DNA of 49,699 nucleotides from assembly GCF_900176645.1 (NCBI RefSeq), contig NZ_FXAN01000058.1:1-49699 (forward strand). Reading direction: 5' to 3'. Position numbers and translations under genes: made by a program. The first letter of the stretch is position 1, and each line of letters opens with the position of its first letter. The notes under the pieces were generated by a model. That model did no database searches. It saw nothing but the letters and a program-made list of their open reading frames with translations, and was not told where the DNA came from. This DNA comes from Burkholderia singularis. GTDB taxonomy: Bacteria > Pseudomonadota > Gammaproteobacteria > Burkholderiales > Burkholderiaceae. Of the stretch, positions 1 to 8,335 are shown piece by piece.

Positions 1-906
1 TTTCGCTTTGAACGCCGCTGAGTGCGTCCGTCGGGTTCTCTTCGTCATCTTCCGGGTTCCTTTGCCGGCATTATCGCCGGCTCAGGCCCCGAGCGTTCCA
101 CTTATCCGGCTGTCCGAATTTGCGCAGCCACCTCTTACTAAATTTCGCGCCATCGATTCACGCGTGCCTAGCCATCCACCCGATTATGAAATATTGCACC
201 GTGAAGCATATTGATCGCAAAGCGTGGCAATTCCCATATATTCCGAGACCCTGAGAGCGTGTAGATACCGAACACCCCTGGGCACATGAAAATGCATCAC
301 TCAACAAATTCGTCAACTGCAAGCGACGAGCATTAGAACCATTAAATCCGAGGTAAAATTATGCAAGCCGCTTCAGAATTCTTGCCCAGCCATCACCTTC
401 TCTCTTTGACACACGTTACCAATACCGCCATGACACGCCAAACATATCGCACGCGCTTACCATTATTTGATACGACATTTTCACCCCGAATAAGCTACCT
501 GGCTACGGAGGTCAATCAACGCAAAATCAAATTTTATCGAATCAATAAGCCACAGCAACATAAATTAATATCTCCATGTAAATACCTACTACGTCAGGCT
601 GGCAAAATCCAAGCAACAAGCACAGCCCCAAAAAACAATTCCCGCAAAGAATTTTTCAGCGATTCCCCCGACCGCCGAATAATAAAAACACCTCATCCAA
701 ACACCTTACCCGGAAAGCAAAATGCCACGATAATAAAATGAAGACAAGACATGACATTTCATACACCGTCAATTCAGTACGGGCCATGCGGCATAAATGC
801 GTCACATCGACAACAAGGCGGGACCCATTGGGCGTGCAAAACAAGCATTTAATATTGCGCGATAATCGTGATCATCGCGCGGTGATGGATGGAAAAATTG
901 ATCGAG
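1..906. other. AT-rich left-edge region with no convincing gene
   Basis: This stretch is visibly richer in A/T than most of the window. I recognise no protein family in it. The only coding candidate is the 126-codon frame at 361-741, listed separately. A short inverted repeat (GCCGGC, 6-base loop, GCCGGC) sits at 64-81 but has no T tract. The unusual composition and the IS remnants downstream suggest this is part of an acquired segment extending off the left edge. Confidence 0.5.
361..741 (+). CDS. Doubtful hypothetical protein, 126 aa
   Basis: An ATG-initiated frame of 126 codons, preceded by a weak purine stretch (GAGG about 8 bases before the ATG). The product would be very basic and rich in Lys, Asn, Thr and Pro, with no membrane segment, no signal peptide and no motif I recognise. 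Such composition is also what a random frame in AT-rich DNA looks like. It does lie alone in an otherwise empty stretch of a probable genomic island, where small unique genes are common. I list it mainly so that the space is not treated as certainly empty. Confidence 0.2.
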   Translation: MQAASEFLPSHHLLSLTHVTNTAMTRQTYRTRLPLFDTTFSPRISYLATEVNQRKIKFYRINKPQQHKLISPCKYLLRQAGKIQATSTAPKNNSRKEFFSDSPDRRIIKTPHPNTLPGKQNATIIK

Positions 907-2169
907 TTAATCTTTAATATCCGCAGTCGCCCCTGCTCCACGCGACAACAAAGATCCCAGCACAAATAAGGTCAACGGGTACACAATCATCCAGCCGAAT
1001 CCCTGCATCAGAAAAATCCAACTCGCGAACGCGACGAGTGCGACGATTTTACTGCCGGCACTTCTGGTATTTTTGAGAAATGCCAGAATCGCGCCTCCAT
1101 ACAACAAAATAAACCCCTGCGTCGTCATCAGGAATGCATAACTAGTTTTTATTTTAAAATATTGCATTGCGAACATTATCACAATGTAAACCAATAAAGC
1201 GGCCAGCAAACTGATTGCAGGAACGCCTTTCGATGTCACATGAGCCAGAAATTTAGGCAAAACACCCGCGCGAGCGGCCGACATGTATGCCCGAGATGCA
1301 CCAAAAACCCATGAATTCGCGTTAGCAGCGAGGATGACGACCATTAAGAGAATGATGAAGCGACCAAACTGAGTGCTTGGAAGCAGCGATGCGACACCCG
1401 CCAATCCAGAAACGTCGATTCCACGCAGCGCCGATGCCGAGATAGTCGCCGCAAAAACAAGATAAATCAATGCAACAAAAACGAAACTCCACCAATATAT
1501 TCTCGGAATATTTTGAGACGGATTTTCTATTTCATCGAATCCGAACGTAAGATTCTCCCATCCCTGGAAAGCCCAAAATGCAATGGACGCGGAAAGCCAC
1601 ACACTCGACACATGTATTTGAGACAAATCGGCAACGGAAAGAGCTCCCAATGCTTCAGTCACATGCGTTGACGACGTAATTGTGATGTATCCCACGATAC
1701 ACAACACCAGCGCGACAGCTACTCGGTTCATCCAGCCCAGCTTTTCTACGCCGGCCAAGTTGACCGTGGTTGTGACGATGGCAAGGCCGACACCGCATGG
1801 AATAGCCCAGATCTTCGTATCGATGCCAAATAAACTCGCCAAGTAACTGCCCCCTACCATAAAAAACGCCGGCATACCCACGGCCAAAGTGCCGCACGTC
1901 AATAACAAAATGCCGTTTTTCGACCAGGAACCGAATCCAATGCTGGCGTAGAGCGCGATACCTTCCGAAGATGGATATTTCCGTCCCAGAAAAGAAAAAA
2001 TATGAATAAGAGCGGGCATCAATAAAATAATTAAAATCCATCCCGCAAGCGCCACCACTGGGCCGGTGGACTCGACAGCAAGCCCCGGCAAGCCAAACAA
2101 GCCGGACCCCACCACCATGGAAACCGCGATCGCCACACCGGAGAGGAATCCAATCTTTCTTATTAGCAT
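907..2169 (-). CDS. APC-superfamily amino-acid transporter, YjeH-like exporter
   Basis: Inner-membrane transporter of about 420 residues, almost entirely hydrophobic helices (about 12 expected). The first helix carries the APC unwound-helix signature GSGLFGLPG, near residues 22-30. GRKYPSSEGIA after helix 2 and a WAFQGWENL...DEIENPSQNIPR block in the middle match the layout of E. coli YjeH, an exporter of methionine and branched-chain amino acids. Export is therefore more likely than uptake, but the substrate is an inference. I prefer the ATG at 2169 because the family normally has only a short tail before helix 1. An upstream TTG at 2223 would add 18 residues and has an AAGGA about 12 bases before it. 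The gene is AT-rich like its surroundings and sits beside IS remnants and a LuxR solo, so it is probably island cargo. Confidence 0.8.
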   Translation of the reverse strand: MLIRKIGFLSGVAIAVSMVVGSGLFGLPGLAVESTGPVVALAGWILIILLMPALIHIFSFLGRKYPSSEGIALYASIGFGSWSKNGILLLTCGTLAVGMPAFFMVGGSYLASLFGIDTKIWAIPCGVGLAIVTTTVNLAGVEKLGWMNRVAVALVLCIVGYITITSSTHVTEALGALSVADLSQIHVSSVWLSASIAFWAFQGWENLTFGFDEIENPSQNIPRIYWWSFVFVALIYLVFAATISASALRGIDVSGLAGVASLLPSTQFGRFIILLMVVILAANANSWVFGASRAYMSAARAGVLPKFLAHVTSKGVPAISLLAALLVYIVIMFAMQYFKIKTSYAFLMTTQGFILLYGGAILAFLKNTRSAGSKIVALVAFASWIFLMQGFGWMIVYPLTLFVLGSLLSRGAGATADIKD

Positions 2170-2392
2170 ATCGAAAATGTAGATAATTTTACGGGGACGG
2201 ATGCTGACTCGGATGATCAGCAATGGTTACTCGAATCCTTGAAAATACCTTGGAGCGGAAATGCTGCACACCGATGATCGCCTCGCGGCACATATCGGGC
2301 TTCCGTTCCGGCTGAAGCATCTCCCTGGCTTTCATAACTAGACAAAAATTGAACCCGATAATTGGCACTCTAGAAAGCTGCCCAAACGGGCA

Positions 2393-2734
2393 GTGTCAGG
2401 TCAACTAATTCCGGTTCAGGGTCAATGCTGCGGCGTAGTCGGGAACAGACCGGTGCGCCGTGATCAACCACACCGCACGCGCAGCTTCGCTCGAGAACTG
2501 GGCCTTGAGCCGCTGACCACGCCGGTACGTTCGCCGCAGAGCAATGGCATGGCCGAGTCGTTCGTGAAGACCATCAAGCACAATTACGTCGCCTATATGG
2601 ACAAGCGTAATGTAACAATAGCGCTCTCGCGTCTGGCTGTTGCGTTTGACCACTACAATGAGCGCCACCCGCATAAAGCCCTGAAATACCGCTCGCCTCG
2701 CGAGTTCAGGCGCGCTACGGTGTCATCAACCTAA
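2393..2734 (+). pseudogene. IS3-family (IS2-like) transposase remnant, C-terminal part
   Basis: The frame encodes only the last part of an IS3-family DDE transposase (rve integrase core). The diagnostic block [20 protein letters not shown] contains the third catalytic acidic residue (the E of MAESF). It is followed by the usual tail [18 protein letters not shown]. The orfA helix-turn-helix part and the first two catalytic Asp residues are missing, so this is a non-functional fragment. Spacing and wording resemble the IS2 group rather than the IS407/IS51 group of the second remnant at 3690. It lies just upstream of the LuxR solo in the same orientation. I could not identify terminal inverted repeats. 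Confidence 0.8.
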
Positions 2735-2946
2735 CGGTGTCCATGTGTCCTGAGTTACAGGGGCAACTCCAATTGCCGCCCTACATTCAAACCCAGCAAT
2801 ATCGCTCCTTTCTTTCAAACATCAATTTAAATATACACTTAAATAAATACAGAAATACATTCAAGACTGGTTTTTAGTGCCTTAGCGCCTTGGTGATGCC
2901 ACAAGTACCCCTTTGGGGACACAATTAGCCGATTAAGGTGTACAGA

Positions 2947-3660
2947 ATGAGTGGATGGAGAGAAGTCTATTTAGATTCGTTCGCTACCGCGACGTCTGGT
3001 GCCGACGTTTTTCAATCGCTGGCCGCCTCGGTGCGGGAGCTGGGATTCGAGCATTGTGCATTCGGCGCGCGAGTGTCGTTCCCCGTTTCCAAACCGCAAT
3101 TTTCCCTTCAGTCGGATTATCCAGACGCGTGGGTGGAACGCTATATCCGCCACAACTACTTTGCGATCGACCCGACGGTTAAATACAGTCTGACACAGTC
3201 GCTACCGCTGATCTGGCAAGCAAATAATCAAGCGCAGAGCGTGGAATTCTGGGAGGAAGCTGCCGATTATGGCTTGCGTTACGGTTGGTGCATGCCAGTT
3301 GGGGGACGAGCGGGAATGATTGGACTCGTAACTATGGTTCGCTCCAGCGAACCCATCACGGAACGAGAACTCGTTGGCCGGGAATATCAGATGTCATGGC
3401 TTGTGAATGCAGCCAACGCCGCAATGAGCCAGCATCTTCTCAAGGAATTAGCCCCCGAATACACCGTGGAACTCACTGCCCGGGAGCGCGAAACGTTGAA
3501 ATGGTCTGCATGCGGAAAAACTTACTTGGAAATCGGTAAAATCATGTTCATTGATGAGCGAACCGTCAAGTTTCATTTGGTCAATACAATGCGCAAACTC
3601 AATGCATCAAATAAAACCGAAGCAGCGGTAAAAGCAGCTATGTTGGGTTTGTTGTTCTAG
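2947..3660 (+). CDS. LuxR-family quorum-sensing-type regulator (solo)
   Basis: A 237-residue cytoplasmic transcription factor with an autoinducer-binding domain (about residues 20-155) and a GerE/LuxR helix-turn-helix (about 172-235). The residues that hold acyl-homoserine lactones in TraR/LuxR are present at the right spacing: W62, Y66, D75, P76 and W90. The C-terminus has the usual TARERETLKW...IGKIMFIDERTVKFHL pattern. This suggests a real AHL-type receptor rather than a decayed copy. No luxI-type synthase is in the window, so it is a solo or reads a signal made elsewhere. I chose the ATG at 2947, with AAGG about nine bases upstream; a GTG at 2938 adds three residues. It lies between two unrelated truncated transposases in AT-rich DNA, implying horizontal acquisition. 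The adjacent exporter gene may be a target, but I see no clear lux box. Confidence 0.88.
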   Translation: MSGWREVYLDSFATATSGADVFQSLAASVRELGFEHCAFGARVSFPVSKPQFSLQSDYPDAWVERYIRHNYFAIDPTVKYSLTQSLPLIWQANNQAQSVEFWEEAADYGLRYGWCMPVGGRAGMIGLVTMVRSSEPITERELVGREYQMSWLVNAANAAMSQHLLKELAPEYTVELTARERETLKWSACGKTYLEIGKIMFIDERTVKFHLVNTMRKLNASNKTEAAVKAAMLGLLF

Positions 3661-3689
3661 ATGGCATCGCGATGCATTCCAGAAAATGA

Positions 3690-3980
3690 GTGCATGCAAT
3701 ATTGATCTGCTCTAGCACCGACAACAGCTTCATCGAGACATTCAACGGCTCGTTCAGGGACGAATGCCTGAACCTACACTGGTTCGAATCGTTGGCGGAA
3801 GCCAAACGTGAGACCGAGGCTTGGCGCCGCGACTACAATGAGATGCGACCTTACACGGCGCTCAAGGATCTGACGCCGGGTGAGTTCGCCCGGCAATACA
3901 GCCTTCGGCCGAAGGCTCATGAAAAACCGAACACTAACGCTCGGCGCTGCCCAAGAAATTCAAGCGGTTCACAATCCTGA
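3690..3980 (+). pseudogene. IS3-family (IS407/IS51-like) transposase remnant
   Basis: A fragment of the end of an IS3-family orfB. Recognisable homology begins about 3714 with TDNSFIETFNGSFRDECLN, holding the third catalytic Glu, and runs through YNEMRPYTALKDLTPGEF to about 3900. The tail beyond that looks out-of-family. The first two thirds of the transposase are gone, and the fragment begins only about 50 bases after the luxR stop codon. Its sequence class differs from the remnant upstream of luxR, so two separate insertion and decay events flank the regulator. It also lies next to the 3' end of a tRNA-Leu gene. Confidence 0.8.
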
Positions 3981-4024
3981 AACTGATAGGCTTTTTAGCG
4001 CCCTTGAGACTCGGGGAAAAATAC

Positions 4025-4109
4025 TGGTGCCCAGGTCGGGACTCGAACCCGAACGCCTCTCGGCGCTACCCCCTCAAGATAGTGCGTCTACCAATTCCGC
4101 CACCTGGGC
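4025..4109 (-). tRNA. tRNA-Leu (anticodon GAG)
   Basis: Read on the minus strand, the gene starts GCCCAGG and ends CCTGGGC-A-CCA, giving a perfect 7-bp acceptor stem, with the CCA encoded. It has the leucine-type D arm (GGCGGAATTGGTAGACGC), a 5-bp anticodon stem CTATC/GGTAG around loop TTGAGGG (anticodon GAG), a long class II variable arm, and a T arm with GGTTCGAGTCC. Length is 85 nt including CCA. GAG reads CUC and CUU codons. Its 3' end faces the AT-rich, IS-bearing segment, the usual orientation when an integrative element has used a tRNA gene as attachment site. I did not find a duplicated 3' end further left. Confidence 0.97.
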
Positions 4110-4119
4110 AAGGGGCGCT

Positions 4120-4148
4120 ATTGTAGCGGCTCGTTAAGCTTTTGTGAA
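4120..4148 (-). promoter_or_regulatory. Sigma-70 promoter of the tRNA-Leu gene
   Basis: On the minus strand there is a -35 box TTCACA (4143-4148) and a -10 box TACAAT (4120-4125) separated by exactly 17 bases. The -10 box ends ten bases before the mature tRNA 5' end, so transcription would start almost at the tRNA. Both boxes are close to consensus. Confidence 0.75.
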
Positions 4149-4472
4149 TACCGGCCAACTCGATGGCGATGGACTCCGTGCAAGGCCGGCCAAGGCCCGC
4201 TCGGCAAGCCAACATCCTCGAATATTCGGGTTGCCAATGCGCGCCCGTTGGCGCATGTGCATATGATTCCCGCATGCGAATCGCTCGCGCCGGAAACACA
4301 TCCCGTCCATTCGACGAAACCGCGATCGGACGGATATGATCGTGCACCGACCAAGCGGTAATCGAAACGCCGCCATCACCTTGCGCAACCCATCGGCACA
4401 GAAGCGAAGCGGATTTCGATTCCCACTGGAGCCTGCCGAGCACGAACCGGCCGGCCTCCCGGCCCGACTTGC
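4149..4472. other. Intergenic, no supported gene
   Basis: Between the tRNA promoter and the end of the GH18 gene I find no convincing gene. A long minus-strand frame crosses this stretch but runs straight through the tRNA gene, and its product resembles nothing I know. It is most likely chance coding capacity in GC-rich DNA. No clear terminator hairpin for the GH18 gene is visible. Confidence 0.5.
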
Positions 4473-5411
4473 TCATTTGCCTGCCAGCCCGGCGCTGAAA
4501 GCGCTCATATAGGCCGACGCTGTGCTGACGCCCCCATAGCTTTTCCCCGCGATATCGTCATACAGCCAAAGGAACGCACCAACGATCCCGCATTGCTTCT
4601 TCCACGCGCTCATCACACTTTGAGCCTGCGGCGGCGAGTCATCCCAATCCGCGACACCCGGAAACACCGGAACGCCGCCGAAATTCCAGCCACTGCACGG
4701 GGTATTCAGCGCCCCGCCCGCATAAGTTTGCAGATGAACGCCATCGACCGTTCCCGGCCTTTGCGCATTGATTTGCGATACCACCGAAGTCCAATAAGAC
4801 GCGTTCGTATAGGGATCGGGCATCACGTGGTAACCCAGGCTGCCCAGCATGACGCCGAATTGGACGGTCGTTGCGGCGTCGTAGCTGTTCTCGTCATCGA
4901 AGTCGATCGCGTCGACCGAGGGCAGTGCCTGCTTGATTGCCAAGAAGTCCTTATAGAGGATGCTGGAGGGTCCCGTTCCTTGCGACTGCACGAGAGCCTT
5001 GATGTTCTGCCAGTCGCCGACATTGGACGAACCGATGCTGAACGTGATGCGCTTGACGGTGCCCTGCTTCAACGCTGCCAGATTGTTCGCGAAATTCGGA
5101 TAGGTGGCGTTGCCGACGTACACTCCGTTCTTCACCAACGGAAACTCGCCGTTGAAATTCAGATCGCCGGCCGAACTGACCGCGATGTTCCAGACGACGA
5201 TCTCGGTCGCGCCAGACGCCGCCAGTTCGCTGATGTTGTTGGACGTATTCTTATAGATTGGGCCGCCGCCGAACAGCGTCGTATAGCCTGTCGCGCCAGC
5301 CAGCGCCGTCAGCGAAAACGTCAGGCCTCCCAACAATGACAGCGCGCCCACCCAGCGCGAGCGCGCGCGGGTTCGCGCCGGAAACTGCAGCTTGCGGATC
5401 AAGGTTCCCAT
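4473..5411 (-). CDS. Exported GH18-like glycosidase (chitinase/endoglycosidase type)
   Basis: A 312-residue protein. The N-terminus is basic, then has a hydrophobic stretch ending near LTALAGA (residues 34-40), consistent with a Sec signal peptide and export. The core carries the glycoside hydrolase 18 catalytic signature DxxDxDxE as D167-A-I-D170-F-D172-D-E174. E174 is the predicted acid/base and D172 assists the substrate N-acetyl group. An SIGS block (residues 125-128) matches the preceding SxGG strand motif. The protein is shorter than typical chitinases and has no visible carbohydrate-binding module. GH18 includes chitinases and endo-beta-N-acetylglucosaminidases that trim N-glycans. The divergent neighbour is a GH92 alpha-mannosidase, so N-glycan processing is a reasonable guess but not shown. 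A short GAGG precedes the ATG at 5411. Confidence 0.75.
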   Translation of the reverse strand: MGTLIRKLQFPARTRARSRWVGALSLLGGLTFSLTALAGATGYTTLFGGGPIYKNTSNNISELAASGATEIVVWNIAVSSAGDLNFNGEFPLVKNGVYVGNATYPNFANNLAALKQGTVKRITFSIGSSNVGDWQNIKALVQSQGTGPSSILYKDFLAIKQALPSVDAIDFDDENSYDAATTVQFGVMLGSLGYHVMPDPYTNASYWTSVVSQINAQRPGTVDGVHLQTYAGGALNTPCSGWNFGGVPVFPGVADWDDSPPQAQSVMSAWKKQCGIVGAFLWLYDDIAGKSYGGVSTASAYMSAFSAGLAGK

Positions 5412-5858
5412 TGAATACCTCGTCTACTTGAATTCGTGAAAGTTTCCGTGCCCAGATTTATCGGCGCGCTGCCGTCATTGCCGAATGCTTTCAACCAACA
5501 GTCGGTCTTTTAATACATCGAATATTGATAAGACATATTATTTGAAATAGCCCGGCACACAACCTGCGTAGCCCTGCATCGATCAGTTTAGCCGAGGCTT
5601 CCGCCTGTTTCGTACCCAAGCGAACATTGACACACCATTCTCATTCATATAAACAAAGTAACTTTCATCTAAAACCACAAGCTACCTCGGCGAACGATTA
5701 TTATTGATTGCCGCGCGCCGAATCATTTTAAAGGGACCGTACATCCGGCCGCTCGTTTCAGAAATCTTTTGTTTATCTCAATTCAATAAACCCCATAAAC
5801 ATCGATGCGGCGCCGAACAGGGCCGGCCGATCCGGAACAAAATCAAACGGAGACGAAA
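5412..5858. promoter_or_regulatory. Shared divergent upstream region of the GH18 and GH92 genes
   Basis: About 450 bases separate the start codons of two divergently transcribed exported glycosidases. The middle is notably AT-rich (about 5500-5720), as expected for back-to-back promoters. I could not assign exact -10/-35 boxes or an operator. No regulator gene lies within this pair; the nearest is the LysR gene downstream of GH92. Confidence 0.45.
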
Positions 5859-8285
5859 ATGCGAAGAAGCGGGAAGCTGACGGGTGCGATGCTGATGCTC
5901 TACGCGGCACTGACATCGTATGGCGGCCATGCGCTTGCGTTCGACGGCGCATGGCTCGCGCCGCTAGCCCAACCGATAGCCGTCGCGCCGAATGGTTCGA
6001 TGGATTCGGGCGGTGCGGCCTCCGAGCGAAACGCAGACCTCGCACTCACGCCATACGTGAACCCATTGATCGGCACGGACTATGCGACGCACCGCCCCGC
6101 CGATCCGGTCGGCTCGGGGCTTGGCGGCGGCACGTTCCCCGGCGCGACGCTGCCGTTCGGGATGATTCAATGGAGCCCGATGACGCCGACCGCACAATAC
6201 GACGCGTCGGTAGGCGACGGCTCCGGATTCTCCGGCGGCTACTGGTATGGCGACACGTCGATCAACGCATTCAGCATCCTGCATCTGAGCGGCACCGGCT
6301 GCTGGGCAAACGGCGGCTACCTGAACGTAATGCCGACGCTCTCCCCAGGCGCGCGCACCCAGACAAGCTTCAGTCACGCGAATGAGACCGCGCGGGCCGG
6401 CTATTACGCCGTGACGCTCAACAACGGCATCAAGGCAGAATTGACGGCAACGCTGCGCACCGGCTACGCGCGCTTTAGCTATCCGCCGCTCGCGCAGGGC
6501 CAGCAAGCCAGCATCTCGATCGATCCGACCGTGCTCAACAACCGCGCACAGGGTTCGACGAGCGACACGATCCAGCAAATCGGCGATCGTGCGCTCTCGG
6601 GCCGAATCGCGGGCGGCGGCTTCTGCTGGGCGGGGCATAGCGTGCCAGTCTATTACTACGCAAAGTTCAGCCGGCCGTTCGCGGCAAAGCCGGTGCTCGC
6701 CGCCAATCGGCCCGTCTCGGTGACATTCGCGCTCGACGCAAAACAACCGGCCGTGTTGATGAAGCTCGGCATCTCGTTCGTCAGCGAGGCAAACGCAAAG
6801 GCTAATCTGGACGCCGAAAACCCCGACACCGATGCCGCCGGCCGGGCAAACTGGAACTTCGATCAAGTGCGCGCGGCCGCCGACGCTGCATGGAATGCGC
6901 GTTTGAACGCGATTCAGGTAACAGGCGGCAGCGATGCGGACAAGACCAAGTTCTACACGGCGCTCTATCACGCATCGCTGCACCCGAACGTTTTCAACGA
7001 TGTCAACGGCCAGTATCCCGACTTTCTCACGTCCGGCGCGACGCCGAAAACGAAGCAGGTCGTGCGCGGCCGCACGATGTACGCGAACTTCTCGGGCTGG
7101 GACGTCGACCGCTCGTTCATGCAACTACAGGCGTTACTCGATCCGGTACGAACGAGCGACATCGTGCAGTCGCTCGTTCTGGACGCGCAAACTTGCGGTG
7201 CATTCCCGCGCTGGGCGTACTTCAACACGGAAACCGCGGTCATGCCCGGCGACGCCGGGTCGCTGCTCGTCGCGAATGCACACGCGTTCGGCGCAACGAA
7301 TTTCGATACGCAGGCCGCCCTCGCGATCATGAAGAACAGCACGGCGCCGGGCGCGGCCTGCGCCGGCTCCCCGGTGATGGGCGGCCGCGCCGACTTCGAT
7401 CGCCTCGGCTACGTGCCGTCGACAAGCGCGGACGACAACCAAAGCGCGTCGAATACGCTGGAGTACGCGCTACGCGACTTCGCCGTATCGCGCTTTGCAA
7501 TGGCCCTCGGCGACACGGCCACAGCCGCCGCCCTGCTGAAATCGAGCGGCAGTTGGAAAAATCTGCTCAACCAGGGCGCCATTCATCCGAAGACGCCGAC
7601 TGGCGCATGGGTGGCAAACGGCGGCTTCATGGAGGGCAATTCCGAACAGTACACATGGTATGTGCCGCAGAATTTCGGTGAATTGCTCAGCCGGATCGGC
7701 GATACGCGCACGGTCGTCAAGCGGCTCGACGCATTTTTCACGAACCTGAACGTCGGTACCGAAAAACCCTTTTTCTACGTCGGCAACGAAGTGACGATGG
7801 CCGTGCCATGGGTATATGCGTGGGCCGGCGCGCCTACCCATACGCAGCGTGTGCTGCACGCGGCGCTCGGAACCCAGTTCGATACGAGCCCAGGCGGCCT
7901 GCCGGGCAACGACGATCTCGGCGCAATCTCGGGCTGGTACGTGTGGGCCGCGCTCGGCCTCTATCCAGTCGTGCCGGGCGTGAGCGGACTGGCGCTGTCG
8001 AGTCCGCAGTTCGAGAAAATCGACGTGCGCATCGGGCAGGCAAACGGCCGCTACCGGCTGTTGCGCATCGTCGCGCCTGGGGCCGGCTCGAACAACACCG
8101 CAGCGCTCTACGTCCAATCGCTGCAATTGAACGGCGCAGCCTACTCGAGCGCGTGGCTGCCGCTCGCGGCAATTGCGCGCGGAGGCAAGCTGACTTTCAC
8201 GATGACGGGCAATCCGGCTGCCGCAGCGTGGGGAACCGACGCCTCGGCATTGCCGTCGTTTCCGGATACTCACACGACACCGTAA
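5859..8285 (+). CDS. Exported GH92 alpha-mannosidase
   Basis: An 808-residue member of glycoside hydrolase family 92, calcium-dependent inverting exo-alpha-mannosidases that mostly act on alpha-1,2/1,3-linked mannose in N-glycans and mannans. The family opening VNPLIGTD...PGATLPFGMIQWSP follows a signal peptide (MRRSGKLTGAMLMLYAALTSYGGHALA). The family blocks SGWDVDRSF, EGNSEQYTW (E592 is the predicted general acid) and GNDDLG (residues 683-686, the Asp pair acting as base) are all present, so the enzyme looks intact. I chose the ATG at 5859 because GGAG lies seven bases upstream and the signal peptide then begins at once; an ATG at 5805 is also in frame. It probably acts in the periplasm or outside the cell on host, fungal or plant glycans. 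Confidence 0.92.
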   Translation: MRRSGKLTGAMLMLYAALTSYGGHALAFDGAWLAPLAQPIAVAPNGSMDSGGAASERNADLALTPYVNPLIGTDYATHRPADPVGSGLGGGTFPGATLPFGMIQWSPMTPTAQYDASVGDGSGFSGGYWYGDTSINAFSILHLSGTGCWANGGYLNVMPTLSPGARTQTSFSHANETARAGYYAVTLNNGIKAELTATLRTGYARFSYPPLAQGQQASISIDPTVLNNRAQGSTSDTIQQIGDRALSGRIAGGGFCWAGHSVPVYYYAKFSRPFAAKPVLAANRPVSVTFALDAKQPAVLMKLGISFVSEANAKANLDAENPDTDAAGRANWNFDQVRAAADAAWNARLNAIQVTGGSDADKTKFYTALYHASLHPNVFNDVNGQYPDFLTSGATPKTKQVVRGRTMYANFSGWDVDRSFMQLQALLDPVRTSDIVQSLVLDAQTCGAFPRWAYFNTETAVMPGDAGSLLVANAHAFGATNFDTQAALAIMKNSTAPGAACAGSPVMGGRADFDRLGYVPSTSADDNQSASNTLEYALRDFAVSRFAMALGDTATAAALLKSSGSWKNLLNQGAIHPKTPTGAWVANGGFMEGNSEQYTWYVPQNFGELLSRIGDTRTVVKRLDAFFTNLNVGTEKPFFYVGNEVTMAVPWVYAWAGAPTHTQRVLHAALGTQFDTSPGGLPGNDDLGAISGWYVWAALGLYPVVPGVSGLALSSPQFEKIDVRIGQANGRYRLLRIVAPGAGSNNTAALYVQSLQLNGAAYSSAWLPLAAIARGGKLTFTMTGNPAAAAWGTDASALPSFPDTHTTP

Positions 8286-8297
8286 GCAAGCGGCAAT

Positions 8298-8319
8298 GCG
8301 CGCCGGTGCCCCGGCGCGC
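8298..8319. terminator. Hairpin between convergent GH92 and LysR genes
   Basis: GCGCGCCGG and CCGGCGCGC form a perfect 9-bp stem around a TGCC loop, 12 bases after the GH92 stop and just before the end of the opposing LysR gene. There is no T run, so intrinsic termination is plausible but not certain. Confidence 0.5.
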
Positions 8320-8335
8320 GTTCGAGCCGCGCGGT

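Noticed and set aside
4066..4476. 136-codon minus-strand frame
   Set aside because: It runs through the tRNA-Leu gene and encodes no recognisable family; chance frame in GC-rich DNA.
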